A DNA stretch of 64,000 nucleotides from Tethya wilhelma (lineage: Eukaryota; Porifera; Demospongiae; Tethyida; Tethyidae): NCBI GenBank assembly GCA_964030475.1, contig CAXIPT010000001.1, forward strand, positions 15,089,530-15,153,529, in the 5' to 3' direction. Position numbers and translations under genes: made by a program. Below the pieces are notes generated by a model. It ran no database searches and had not been told where the DNA came from. It saw only the letters and a list, made by a program, of their open reading frames with translations. Shown in pieces: positions 47,301 through 59,796 of the stretch; position 1 is the stretch's first letter, and the number at the start of each line of letters is the position of its first letter.

Positions 47301-50300
47301 GACAGAGGGCAAGAGATGACGGCTGCCGAGATCAAAGCATCCGCTACAAGGAAGAGAGAAGGCAGTCTGAGACAAAATGAAATTTCAACGGCAGCACAGA
47401 CAATGGACAGGAACACCAAACTCTGTCTGGGGACAAACTGCTACACGGATAATATGACCAACAGGATGTACCTCAACATTATTTTAGAGACAAACTGAAA
47501 AAAAAATCTGTCGACTAATTTCTGAGTTTTTATTGCTACCAATGTGTGCGCTAGTGAGTAAACAACTTCACATGATGACGTATGACATCATCACGATTTT
47601 ATGGGTCTATCAATTAGAGCACTTACCAGGTCACCTGGTAATTGGCTCAATTACTTATCCTATTGGTCAGTCAATCACAGTGAAGCAGTGTTATGCAATG
47701 AGGGGAAAGGAATAACATCGTCTATGTTTATGATAGGAAAAAAATCCTGAAAGAAAGATACCTCTGAGTTTGAATACATCTTGAAATAAAACTGTACTAT
47801 CTAAACGATGCATCACTCATTGAAAATGCAAACAGAAAAAAGGACTTTAAAAAACTCTCTTTTTCCTGAGGTCTCCAGATAGCAAGTTTAGTAGATAAAG
47901 TTTTTTTGTTTGTGCATCTTGCTAGGAAGGCTGTGGCCCCAACAGTTGACACAGCTGCCCAGTGGGGGAACAAACAAGGAGGTGATTGAGGTTGGTCCTC
48001 CATCCCTTGGACCACACAACCAACCATCTACCTTGTAGGGACTGGAGGTAAGTGGATTAACTTCAAATCCCTTTCACCCCTCACCACTGACCAACCACCA
48101 ACCACCCTCAATAGTATCAAACAGAAGCCAGCTCTTGTGCAGTTAGTCACCAGAGCAGCAGCAGCAGCAGCTCACAACAACAAACAAAAGACAATGGGAA
48201 TGTACACTGTAGCAGTATGCAAGGAACATTCTCTCCTTGGCTGCTATGAGTCAATACTGAAAATAGAATTGTATTTTTAGCTGCATCACGAAATTAGAAG
48301 AATGTCATTACATCACATTGACATGCAATAGAGCTAGTCAGGTAGCACTACAAATGCATAAATGTCTACCATACAATTCACACTAGCTGTGAACAAGACA
48401 CACTGCATGTATTGACACACACTACACCACACACACACACTGTATAAGAAGAGCACAACCACCAACTCCTGTGTCGCAAATGGAATGAACACACATCACA
48501 ACATTCATGATCTCTCCTTAGGACTACAACATGCACACACACATACACACACACACAGTCAAGTCAGAGCGAAAGAATGGTGCGAATGTACAAAGTACGA
48601 CAGCTGTCTTTGAAGTACAATTGCTCAAACATCATCAATAATGACAACACAATAAAACTGCCATCAACTTTCAGCGGAGAGAATTAAAATTGGAGTATAC
48701 AACAATTAGCAAAAATGCTGTTATTAATAATAAAAGCATGCACATTCACCATAAAAAGAAAACAAATTAGAATACTTCAACCAACTGTGGTGAGGTGAGA
48801 GGTGAAGTCAAACTCTTTAATTCATAGCCTGGGAAAGAGGCTCCAGAGATGAAAGGCTGTGAAAGCCTCAGGAGAAGAGCACTCCAGCTCCTCTTGGGAA
48901 AACTATGAATGCAAAGTGCTCATTAGGATATTCATTGGTTATTGTATCAGTTAGCAGAGAGCACTGGTTCAAGCAAACCTCACTACCAAAGAGAGAGACA
49001 GAGAGGAACAAGGCCATGGTTATTGTAGGCAAACCACTTCTGAGGGTCAGTCCAACTTGACAAAGAACCAGCACTAATTCTACACAATGTCATTAATTTG
49101 TATCATTAAACATCATACTCCAGTTGCTCCAAATAAAGAGAGGCTATAAACATGGCAGCACTAGTGCCTAAGAATGCTGTGAAGGAGTGACTAAAACAAA
49201 TCTTCCATTATTCCAAACTATGCCAGTCACTCAAATTCTCTTATCTAGCGTAACTTTAAGTACAAATAAAGAATGTGGCACCAATAGCACAATGCAAATA
49301 GGCCAAAAAAAAACTCAGCACAGGTGTTTGGTAAGAATGCATGTGGGCTACAAAGTTCTATTGAGGACAAAGATATACAGAACAAGTTACACAATTAAAG
49401 TGTACAGTACAAAAAGTACAGCTCTGAAGTATCCATTACTTAATTGTCTCCGGCAGAGGTAACTCAAAGACCAGATGAAATACGACCCTTGGTAAAGCAG
49501 CCTCTTGACTGACAAAGGCAATGGATGAGCACTTGAATACTTCACAGGAAACCAACAATGCCAGCATTTAGCTCATCTAGGTTGTAGCAGAACAAATTGC
49601 TACAGAGAATGATTATACACAAATCTCTTTTGCAAAAACTGCTGCTTAAAAGTGAGCCAAAGCAAACTTCATTATTTCACTGGTTTGATCAAAAAAACAT
49701 GTGATCTTCTTGGGTCGGGAATATTTTCGTTCACAGAACAAATCGAAGAACTATGAGTTTGAACCTAGTCATTGGCTATAGACAGTCACACATTGTCAAA
49801 GGAAGATAGCCATGGCAGACATAACAAACTCATTCACTAACCAAGTCAGAATAGCAGCGGTCACACAGCTCAGTTCTATAACAAGTTTGCATTATAATAC
49901 ATCACCATGACTACGTGTATACCCACACCATACACAACAACACCACAACAACCTTCTCAAACCAAGCAAAACTGGAAATTTCCTCCCTCCGCACCTGCCA
50001 AGTACTTGAACCAAAGAGAAACAGTATACACAATGACATCAGTGACAGCTTGAACTCTCCCATTACACTTATGACTGGCCGACTGCACTGTTAATGATAT
50101 TCACACATCCAAACATCTGGCCTAGTGATTCATGCAATACATATGCCTCTATTGTTGCAGAGCTGGGTATAAGGATACGGACTCAATGGTGCGAAAGAAC
50201 TCGAAGACAGTACTTGCTGGATGACTACACTGTAATGACATTCACACTTGAGACACCTGACCCAGTGTCAGTAACAGTAACAACACACTGCACTCGGGAC

Positions 50301-51763
50301 ATAGGTACATCCTTGGATTAAACAAACAAGGACGTTAAATTCCCATAAGTGGTTGCACACAACAATGACATTCACAATACTGGAAGACTAAACTGGGCTA
50401 TATTGCAGTGTCTATGTCAATATATATGTGCTGTGCTTGCAACTCTGCATGGTACCTATACCTCTACCTTATCAGGCATGGACCCATTGGACCACTAAAA
50501 CAACTTTTTTCACAACCTGCACACTAGTAAACCAATACTGAACCAGCTCTCTGAGGAAACAGAGAACATTCACAAAAAGGAACAACCACCTTCAACCATC
50601 CACCACTCTGGGACCATAAAACCACTAATAAGCTTGTGTCCATGTGAATTAATAACCCACAGAGTGACCCCTGAAACTAAATTTTAAAACCACATTCAGC
50701 CCACTCTCCATATATAGATCCTCCCAGATCCAGGCACCAATGAACTACCTGTGAAAACACAAACATACCTCTACTGTCCAGGTGTGCCATTAGAGACTTG
50801 GCAGTGCCTATCAGTCTCTCTACTCTCTGGTCACCATCATCAGCTGGGCCATCAGGAGGGAAGGAGGTTTGGATCTGTAGGTTTGCAGCAGCAGCGTCAT
50901 CACCGTGGTAGTCTGTCTCTTCGGATTTAGACAATGTAGAGTCAGCAGAATTGGGAGGTGAGGATCCCTTCCCTGAGTCACTGTTGCTGCTACTAGATTG
51001 GCTTTTGGTTAGCTCTTTTTGGAAAGCGTTAGACTTGTTTTTTGGAGGCCCACATTTTTGAGCGATTCTCTCACACTCATCTTGCGTGCGTTGCAAGCAG
51101 AGACTCACTTCGGTGAGCTGAGAGACTAGTCTGTTCATTTCGGCGAAGTTACACCTCTGACGAACACGGCTATTTTGACACGGTTTACTTTCAGGACTGC
51201 GCAGGTGATACATCTCCCTGTACCTGCAGTAAGGATCTCTGGTGTCTCTGAGCCCAGGCAGCTCTTGCTGGTGGTGGACGGTCTGGTTTGTGGATGGAGT
51301 GAAATTGGTGCTGGAGCTGGGTAGTGGTGAAACAGTGAGGTCCAATACGTGTCTGGGTTGCTCGAAAAGTGTTGAGAGACTGGATATTGGAGACTGAGGC
51401 TGGTCAGAGAAACAGATGCACACTAGAGTAGAGGAAGGAACAGCCAACAGGTTTTTCACAGCTTGCTGCAGAGAGGAAATTTTTACTGATAAAGTCTAGA
51501 AAGTTGACACACTAGATTTAGAATTTGTTCATTTTTCACATCATACCCGACACCAACCTTACCTGCAACAAATCCCAACACTTGTACTTTTCTTTGCAAG
51601 GGACTGGAGGGTAGCCTTGGATTGAGATGTGGTTCTCCAAAGTCTTGTTGAGGACAATTGCAGTTCTGGTTTCGCTGTCCTTTCTATAAAATTTGCTGTT
51701 TGCATGAATCGGGTTCTTCTGTAAATACGGTTGATATTTCAATAGCAATACTTTAGAAGACAT
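41200..51763 (-). CDS. coiled/Ser-rich protein with two FN3 domains (C', complete)
   Basis: Ten exons from ATG at 51763: 51563-51763, 50769-51465, 46307-46451, 43683-43835, 43503-43553, 42020-42769, 41780-41947, 41614-41670, 41494-41537, 41200-41402. All phases agree and the total is 823 codons (822 residues). The first 300 residues have no family I recognise; they include a short helical stretch (FAEMNRLVSQLTEVSLCLQ) and a Ser/Asp-rich segment. FN3 1 spans exons 3-5 (GGAYIMWNPV, then GYLVFIDGQ). A Cys/His-rich region follows, then FN3 2 across exons 6-7 (TLTITWSPVE, GYRIYVNG) and a basic Ser-rich tail. There is no signal peptide or membrane segment, so it is intracellular. The GY-V/I-DG style of FN3 recalls RIM-binding proteins, but no SH3 domain is seen, so no name is given. 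It is the probable parent of the 3' halves of A' and B'. Confidence 0.75.
43839..43879. repeat. (TG)n microsatellite at a splice acceptor
   Basis: About 20 TG units lie immediately upstream, on the coding strand, of the acceptor of C' exon 4, where they read as (CA)n ending CACCAG. Confidence 0.85.
44171..44359. repeat. (TG)n and (AC)n microsatellites
   Basis: A TG tract at 44171-44191 and an AC tract at 44321-44359 lie in the C' intron between exons 3 and 4. Open frames across them encode only repeated residues and are not genes. Confidence 0.85.
46452..50768. other. large intron 2 of C', no gene seen
   Basis: This 4.3-kb stretch separates C' exons 2 and 3. I find no exon-like frame with splice sites in it. 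It includes short CA tracts near 48430 and 48540, a run of CAG near 48155, and loosely repeated ATGACATTCACA phrases between 50090 and 50370. Small open frames, such as 47316-47498, look like chance. Confidence 0.5.
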
Positions 51764-52279
51764 GGCTAGGTAGTGTTCAAATAGATTTGAGAATTCTTCA
51801 TGGGATTTTTATATCAGCATCAAAAAAGTGGAAGCTGCAAACACGCTGTGAGCATTTTAGCGGCAAACTTTTCGATTTACCCGGAAGTAATTATCCAATT
51901 AGTTATAATTCTCATTGAACGGAAGCAGTGGTTATTAAATTACATCATTGTATTTCCCTGGGACTGTTTCTTTTAGGTCCCTATCAGAGTTTTATCTACT
52001 TGTGTCATTGTACAGCGGCTTCACTGTAGCCCCTCCTGTGGTCTATAGCTAATAATGATTCACTACATTTTAGAAACTAGATGCTAGCAGCTCATGTCAT
52101 GCTTAAATCATCACAAATTTAAACCACACAAAAAATGTACAAAACACATAACATGTAACACAATAATGAAGGTTAAACTGATGTCCACATTATAATGATA
52201 GGTCAAGTGTATAAGTATCTGCAAATAAGTCACACTTCAGACGTTGCAGATGCATGTAGACTACATAACAATAGTAAAG
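51764..52279. other. gap between spastin stop and C' start
   Basis: About 516 bases between two genes on the same strand. It must hold the spastin 3' untranslated region and the C' promoter. No recognisable element is seen. Confidence 0.5.
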
Positions 52280-52583
52280 CTACGAGGATACACCATAATT
52301 GGCATTCCACGACTCCAGTGAGTGGAGTAGCTCAGGAGAGACACTGGATCTGATGAGATGCATCGAGTGCTGGAAGTCATTGAAAGAGAGAGGACGAACC
52401 TGGATCGATTGAATTATACGTACACACATAACCGAAAGTTCAAACAGTTCATGACATGTACTCATTGAGAAGGCAGTAAGAAGAGCTTTGCATGTCAATA
52501 AAGTAACACTAAACACATTCTTTGACAGTAAACAACTCACACTGTTGGCTGGCATACTCTTCAGCATTTCATAGTCCAACTCT

Positions 52584-52645
<62 letters not shown>

Positions 52646-55600
52646 AATATCCAATCAAGGTGACAAGGTCATACCAAGAGGTAACATTCTAATTCAGGGT
52701 CAGACAGCCATTGCAATCAACTAGACCAATTGTACTGGTAGGGTTTATATGACTTCTTCAATATAACCAGCAGCTAGCTACTACACTAATATTCATTTTT
52801 CCCTTAAAAATGGTAATATGAGTACAACAAGCAGTAGGCATGTTTATTGGAGGTAGTTAAGGTGAATTGTTTTAGTGCACCAATGTACCAGTCTAGACCG
52901 AAACCTCACCATATGAAGTTAGCAATGGACTGCAGCATGCATGCCATGCTTCATTAAAACCACTAGCATGCTAATGGTTATAAAGGTAAACATACATACA
53001 TACATACATACATACATACATACATACATACATACATACATACATACATACACAAGAGCTAGTAGATAAGGGGAATTCTGCTTCACTTGCTTAAGCTTCG
53101 CCTGTACACCCTCCAAATGGGCACGGTAATGTGAGTATAACATTGCCATCTTCATAAGCACATCTACCGGTTGCTTCCATTTCCAATACTAGGCAAGTTA
53201 GTTACTATGATAATGGCTTTGGAACTGAAAGTACACACCCTATGGGATGGCTAGTTCTATTCTAATGTCTTGTGTTTTTTTATGACATTTTGAGTGGGGG
53301 TTTTCTTTCTGCTTATCACAAATGTACATCAAATGTGGTACATGATTCAGCAGCTGCTTATTGTATACCTGGAACCTAGTTATGATTATGACATTACACT
53401 GTACACAAAATGGCCAGGGTTTCCAATGAAAAAATCCCTAACAAAAAGTTTTTTTGAGGAGTATAATCATAATAAATACTAGCTACAACTGTTGATATCA
53501 TCAGCCTTAGGTCATAAGAGTCCAGGTGTTGATCATAAGGATCTTGGTACAGAAAATCCCACTGATGATAATCCCATTATAGCACAAGTACAATGAAAAC
53601 AATTATGACTAGATTCCGTTCGTTGCCTCACTTCTAAGAAACGCAAGAGTAGTTTTCGTGAAATCAGCAGCTACACAAAGACATAACATCCTCCCTCTAC
53701 CTGAAGATACCTACGCAAATTCAAATCTTCAAGTTCCAAAAAAGTCGTTTAAAAAAGAAGCTATCAGGCCAACTCACAACCATCACAGTGACTAGCTATT
53801 TGTACACCAAACACGCTGCACTAGATTAAACATGACTTGACCATCAAACACATATACACAAGTAGAAGCAAGACACAAATACTTGCACATTTGAACAAAA
53901 TACAAGCAAGCATACTCAAACTGCTTTCATATATCATTTTTGATGAGCTAGGGAATAAGCTCTCGGCTACCATGCAAAACTGACTACCATACTGAGTGGA
54001 GTCTGGCAACAATGAGAACTGAGAAACCCAGCAACAGTCACTGAAAATGATACACAACATTAGTAACCACACACTACAGCAACTCTACCCCTAGTCTGCC
54101 AAATTACCACCCCTCTAGTTGCCAGGAGGAAGGAGCTGCTGTCTCTACATGGACAGCTGGTAGTACAGAGACATGTACAAACATGTTGAATGAATTGTGG
54201 TCTACAGGAAAGGAAGGGCTTGTCAGACCACCCTTGATTCTATCACAAGTGAGTTGTAACCCATGGTGCTTGAGCCATCTAGAATGAATTCAGTGTGATC
54301 GAAGAACCATGCATGCTGATTGATGGTAACTCAACTCCCTCATAACATGATGGTTAATAATATGCCTTCAAGTGCTGGACAAATTAGGGCTGGTTGCTAT
54401 ATATGGAGGTGGTCTCATCAAAGCAATAATTGGAGAGTACACTAATGAATTCACATTGCAAAGCAACATTACACAATTTCACAACTACAGTTCAACCATT
54501 ACATGGCGTTCAGAGAAACAAGACTTTTGCAATAGCAGATTTATTACCAACACAGCATGTATGATGTATACAACCACATCGGGAGTGCACAATGAAAAGA
54601 AAGAGGGGAAGGCCGCTCCTGACAATACTTATATGTACACATTCATACTGATAGTGAGTGACTCCCTTACCTCTGATGGGCCCCAAGGCTGCATCCTTAG
54701 CCAGAGCTGTGAGATCACTGGCGGAATATCCTTCAGTCTGTCTGCATGTACAGATTAGAATACACCTCAACAGACCACATGTGGCATGCACTCACCATGC
54801 ACTACACTGCATGTGGCCATATTGAATATGTCCTCCTTACCATGATTCAACCATAACAGTAATTCTATTACCACAAGAGACCAATCAATGCTAAAGACAC
54901 TGGCAGCTGTGCAAGACAATGGACACAACTTAACCTACATCCACTGCACACTATACATGGTGTGTGTGGTCCCTTGTTATCATAATAAACATCATGACAG
55001 TGCATTACTGGGGACACTGTGCAGGGGTTAATGATGACAATGGTTCACACAATACACATGCTCTAATACAAAAGGTCCAGGGGATAATTTTATATTGATT
55101 ATTTGTATCAATAGCACCAGGGCAAAAAAAAAAAAAATTTGAGCCATCAATTGCACACCTGTTGGTGCACCTTCTTCCTGGGTAGGCTATTGAGAGTCTC
55201 AGTGGATGAGACAAACAAACCATAGGGAAGGAGTAGAAGCCAGGGAAGATTTTCCCTTAGTTATGTCACCCCAGTCTGTGGCAGGGTCTCACAATCCAGG
55301 TCATGCCAGTCTCAGTATTTTAATTCTTGGCACATGCACAGCTATTGATAGATGTAGCACTGCTATTGATAGATGTAGCAGTGCTATTGATAGATGTGGC
55401 GTGAATATGTATACATAGAGCAGTGTTGCTAAGCAACCAGTCATCTTACAGTGGGTCTTGAGGGCATGAGAACAGTGACATATATAAAACACACCATTAA
55501 TTAGGTCAATGTGTCCGCGCACACAGGCACACACATGCACAATGCTGCCATTACGGAATATAGCTACATAATCTCACTTCACTACATACACACGATACGA

Positions 55601-56001
55601 TGTACATATGAATATGCTACAAATGAACCAAGATAATCTAATTCCATCATGTCAATACTGAGAATGTTTACAAGGTTAAGGATTTAAGAAAAAGATCAAA
55701 ACCTAAATGGAGGGTATGTCTACTTTGCGAGTCAACAAATCTATACACTTCAAAGCATTTATTCATCAATTAGGATGAGAGGTATGTATCTTAACACACA
55801 CACACCAACAAACAAACATACCTTGCAAGTGTGTTGAGCTCAATATCTGATACAACGTTCTTGTGCTTTGAAAGGAGCTTCATCAATATCATTTTCCTGG
55901 CCTGTGAAGGGAAGTGGTTATACACACAGTGAGAGGTCACATCAAACAACAAAACATCCTGAGAGAAAACACAACCACAAAGCCTCTTTCAAGCCATCAT
56001 G

Positions 56002-56070
<69 letters not shown>

Positions 56071-56097
56071 ACAATACAGATGCAAATATACTGTAGG

Positions 56098-56128
<31 letters not shown>

Positions 56129-56570
56129 GCAAACAATTAAAACATGTACAATGTCATACTTCAGCTTCAGGTAGAGGAATAAATATTCTCTTTTGGAATC
56201 TCCTCAAAGCAGCATCATCCAGTTCCTGAGGTCTGTTGGTGGCAGCCATCACCAGGATCCTCTCTCCCTCTGTGGTGTGCATCTAATGAATGGGATATGA
56301 ATGATAGAGTACAGGTGGAGTAATACAATTATCTTGGAGTGTTTGATAGTTTCTTTTACACTGCAATTTGGTGCCCAACATGATAATTCTTCTCCATGTA
56401 AACACACAAACACACTAATTCCCACACGCACACCCACCCACCTAGTTCAACAAATACAAGCACACACACATGGCTCACAAAATTAATGAAATGAGTCTGA
56501 GTATAATTACTGAAATTGACATTGTCAGTGTTTCCTTGCCAAGAGGATTCATCTTGGAGGAGGTCCAAGG

Positions 56571-56659
<89 letters not shown>

Positions 56660-59164
56660 ATAAGTGGAAAGACAGAGCAAGGTTTATAACAGAGGTACAC
56701 AAATAAACCAACAGTCTAGTAAGGTCAAACTGACAACAGGTGTGCACCCACTGTATGCTAGACAGTTCCCATGGTAATCTCTCATTAATGTCTCATTAAT
56801 GTCTCATTATGAGTGGAATTTAAGCACTTTAATGGACGGTATACATAATGAGACCACCTCCACCTACCCCATCAAATGCCTGAAGAAATTCATTTTTAAT
56901 TCTTCTCATGGCATCATGTTCTGACTCCCCTCTCTTACTGAGCAGAGCATCAACTTCATCTGAAAGGGAGAAAGACAAAACAGAGTTTTTGAATTTGGCG
57001 ACCCTTACCACAGAACCCCAACTACTGTATGCTACCCACCTAGAAATATGATGGATGGTTGTAGCTCCCTTGCTAGAGCAAACAGTGCTTTAACAAGCTT
57101 CTCTCCCTCTCCAACCTGTGAAAGATAAAGGTGGTAACACTCTTCCAAAGGTAAAAGAAAATAGCTTACCCATTTTGAAGTGAGAGAAGATGCACTGACA
57201 TTAAAGAACTTGGCCATTGATTCATTAGCAACAGCTTTAGCCTGAGAGATAAATACACACAATTACATACTTGTTGTAGTACAAGGCTAGCAGCAAAAGG
57301 TTCTTGTATGTTTTCCACAGAATAATTAGGAGGGGAAAGTTCTCTATTGAATAGGTTCTCCATTGGGAAAGGTCCTTAGGTATGGTATCATAAGAATGCC
57401 CACACCAAGCAGTGTGAGTTGTACCAGTGTTCATTCTTACCAGCATAGTCTTTCCATTGCCTGGTGGGCCAAACAGCAGCAGGCCTCTTGCAGGTGTCCT
57501 CAGTCCTGTGAACAGCTGTGTGCAGATAAATACATTAATAGAGGACACCAATCATAATAATTACTGGCCATCTCAGATTTCAAAACATCAAAAATTTGAG
57601 TTCAATGACATTAAAGAACACAATTGTCATAGCACAAGATAGTGCCCATCATCCCTTACCTCTGGTCTCAGTGCAGGCAGAATGACAATCTCCTGAAGGG
57701 TCCTCTTTGGGAGATGCAGTCCAACTGAATGGAAGGGCACATCAATGAGGAATAATTCAAATTTAGCTATAAATGCATGTGTTTACATACCTATGTCATC
57801 CCATGTGACTGATGTGTCACTGGAGAAGAGATCACATGTGCAAGGTCATCATGGTTAGGCTATAACTATACTTTAAAAATGAATTTCTAGTCTACATCAA
57901 TCATGTTCTCCTATATATAACAGTTCTTTAAAGAGAAGGGGTATCTTTTAATCTTTACTTACTCTTCCACCAGCTCATCAAGGATCTTCTGGGCCAGTTT
58001 GGAGTCCACTCCTTTCATGTGGCTCTGAGGTTGGTTGGTGGCCTTCTTGTTGCCAGTGGAGGCTGGAGCTTTCTTCTTGTTGGCAGGAGGAGGGGGGTCT
58101 ACAGGTTGGTTGTGCCTCTTGGCAGCTGGTTTAATGGAGCTGGTGTTGGATGGATGAGTGGAGCCATGAGGTTTTCCCACTGGAGGGGTTGGAGTGGTCT
58201 GCTTAGGCTAAAGGGTGAGAATATTACACAATGAAAAAGTAACTGCTAGCACAAACTATTAGAGTTAGAAAACTAAATACCATTGGTAATCATTAAATGT
58301 GTACTGTGTACTTTTTTGTTTTGGTCTTTTCCTACGACACAGAGTGACTCGGTTGGCTCGAGTCTGGATAGTGATCGATCCTCTGCTTTCAAACTACCTC
58401 CACTCACTGAGAGAAAGGGAAGAGCAAACATTTACAGTAGCGGGACAAAATTTTGCTGTCAAGCAACTTACAAAGAGCAGTGACTCTTTCTCTTGCCATC
58501 TCGAGGTTGTTTCTCATCTGTTGTTTCACCTTTTCAGCTCTCTCAACTTCCTCACCTGTCGATAAAAACAGTTTGCTAATGCTGAGGGCAAATATATTGA
58601 GTTTTCATACCTTCAACGGTTATTTCACAAGCAATTCCTGCCTCTAGTTCGGCTACACCTTTGGAGTAGAAGTCAATGGCTTCTGACTTGTCTCCTGCAA
58701 GAGCATAAAGAATTAGAGCATATTTGTTCCAGGTTGGAAGGAAAATGAAGTGAATGAGAGCAAGTGTTTATCGACAAATGTTGGTAACAGGCAACACTTG
58801 CTATGCTGTCTTAGAGTGGAGAGACTGTGCCTCAATAAGTGTTTACTAGACTCAATGAATTCATTGACGGATATATAATAAAAGTGAATCTGACATTCAG
58901 AGCCTAATATATGGCTGAGAATAAAACTTAACTACCATAAACTACCTTATAATAATATATTATGATATAGGGCAAATATATACAATCATACATACCTACA
59001 CCATCCTCATCAATCTTCAGAGCTCGGCTGAGGTACTCGTAGGCTCTCTTGTGGAAGTACCTCACGGCCATATAGGTACCAGGAGTGGGATCCCCCTCAT
59101 CATCAACTCTATGGCGTTTGGCATGGTGAGGTTGAGGCCTAGGATCAGCCATCGGGACTGCCAT
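52280..59164 (-). CDS. SPAST: spastin, microtubule-severing AAA ATPase
   Basis: Sixteen exons give 495 residues: 58996-59164, 58611-58694, 58472-58555, 58336-58406, 57963-58207, 57791-57819, 57660-57724, 57441-57515, 57170-57241, 57040-57115, 56864-56959, 56160-56269, 55822-55901, 54671-54741, 52541-52581, 52280-52399. All phases fit; exon 4 is the least certain. Residues about 33-112 are an MIT domain ([17 protein letters not shown]), followed by a Lys/Pro-rich linker like the microtubule-binding region and an AAA core with Walker A GPPGNGKT (265-272), Walker B IIFLDE (320-325), NRPQELD, and the C-terminal SVSPELL helix typical of spastin. In the known family, a hexamer pulls tubulin tails through its pore and cuts microtubules. 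The hydrophobic hairpin at the N terminus of long human spastin is absent, and pore-loop Tyr is Trp here (TSKWVGEG). Confidence 0.95.
52586..52642. repeat. (GA)n microsatellite abutting a spastin acceptor
   Basis: About 28 GA units. On the coding (minus) strand this is a CT tract that ends five or six bases before the acceptor of the 41-base exon 15, so it forms that exon's pyrimidine tract. Confidence 0.9.
52643..54670. other. spastin intron 14, no gene seen
   Basis: Apart from the microsatellites, this 2-kb intron shows no exon, RNA gene or transposon that I can support. The frame at 53821-54072 is open but has neither splice sites nor a protein-like pattern. Confidence 0.5.
52990..53051. 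repeat. (CATA)n microsatellite
   Basis: About 15 four-base units in the last large spastin intron. Confidence 0.9.
55341..55400. repeat. 21-bp minisatellite, three units
   Basis: GCTATTGATAGATGTAGCA is repeated three times with a 21-base period and one or two differences, in the spastin intron between exons 13 and 14. Confidence 0.85.
56007..56123. repeat. (TC)n and (AC)n microsatellites
   Basis: A TC tract (56007-56066) and an AC tract (56099-56123) occupy most of the 258-base spastin intron between exons 12 and 13. Confidence 0.9.
56574..56655. repeat. (GA)n microsatellite, about 41 units
   Basis: The longest simple repeat in the window, in the spastin intron between exons 11 and 12. Read on the coding strand it is (TC)n. 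Confidence 0.9.
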
Positions 59165-59796
59165 TTTTGAACGGTAGAGAGAAGGAGAGAGAAATTATTT
59201 GATCACGAAGAAAACAGACACAAAAGTTACGCACTGGCTGATACGTGATAGAATGGTGTTTGTTATGCGATATATATATATATATACTCAATAAAGTGGA
59301 ACCAATAACCAGTCACATGTCACTACAGAATGCACAAGTTCATGGTTCTAGTTCCTATTGAAGCCCGCTCTAATGATATTCACAGCTGCACAGTCACATA
59401 TAAAATAATGCACAGCTCAAAATGCTCATTAGATGCAGTACAAAAGGCAAATCATTGCAAACACAAACATACCTCAACAAGTGTGAGTCAGCAAACAGGT
59501 GTGCAGTGAAGCCTCAAGTGAACTATGACTCCTGACACTGAGAAACAGGGACTTACAGTACACAAGCATGTAGCAGCTGGCCCAAAGGGAGAGGACCAGT
59601 CATAGAGACTTTAAGATTCAGTGTTCCTCTCCTAGTCTGCAGTGACTCTGAGCTAGGAGTCCAGAGGAGGAGACTTCAGGAACCGACTACATCACAAGTA
59701 CAAATATGGAAATGGTCGTTTACTTAATGTGAACTTTGACCTTTTGTCAGATCATGTGAGGTGTCTGCACGCACGGTGTTCGTTTCCACAAGCAAG
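59165..59796. promoter_or_regulatory. divergent intergenic region, spastin / GH76 gene
   Basis: About 630 bases lie between two start codons facing apart, so both promoters should be here. A (TA)n run at 59270-59286 could act as a TATA-like element for either side or be a simple repeat. No other site is clear. Confidence 0.4.

Noticed and set aside
47316..47498. 60-codon open frame in the large C' intron
   Set aside because: No splice sites, no homology that I recognise and a length expected by chance.
41200..51763. Naming C' a RIM-binding protein
   Set aside because: The FN3 wording is similar, but no SH3 domain is present in any exon and the N-terminal third is unrelated.
55341..55400. 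CRISPR-like spacing of short repeats
   Set aside because: Three head-to-tail 21-base units without spacers, inside a spliced animal gene; it is a minisatellite.
55868..56747. Open frames rich in Leu-Ser or Arg-Glu repeats on both strands
   Set aside because: They come from the TC/GA microsatellites in spastin introns.
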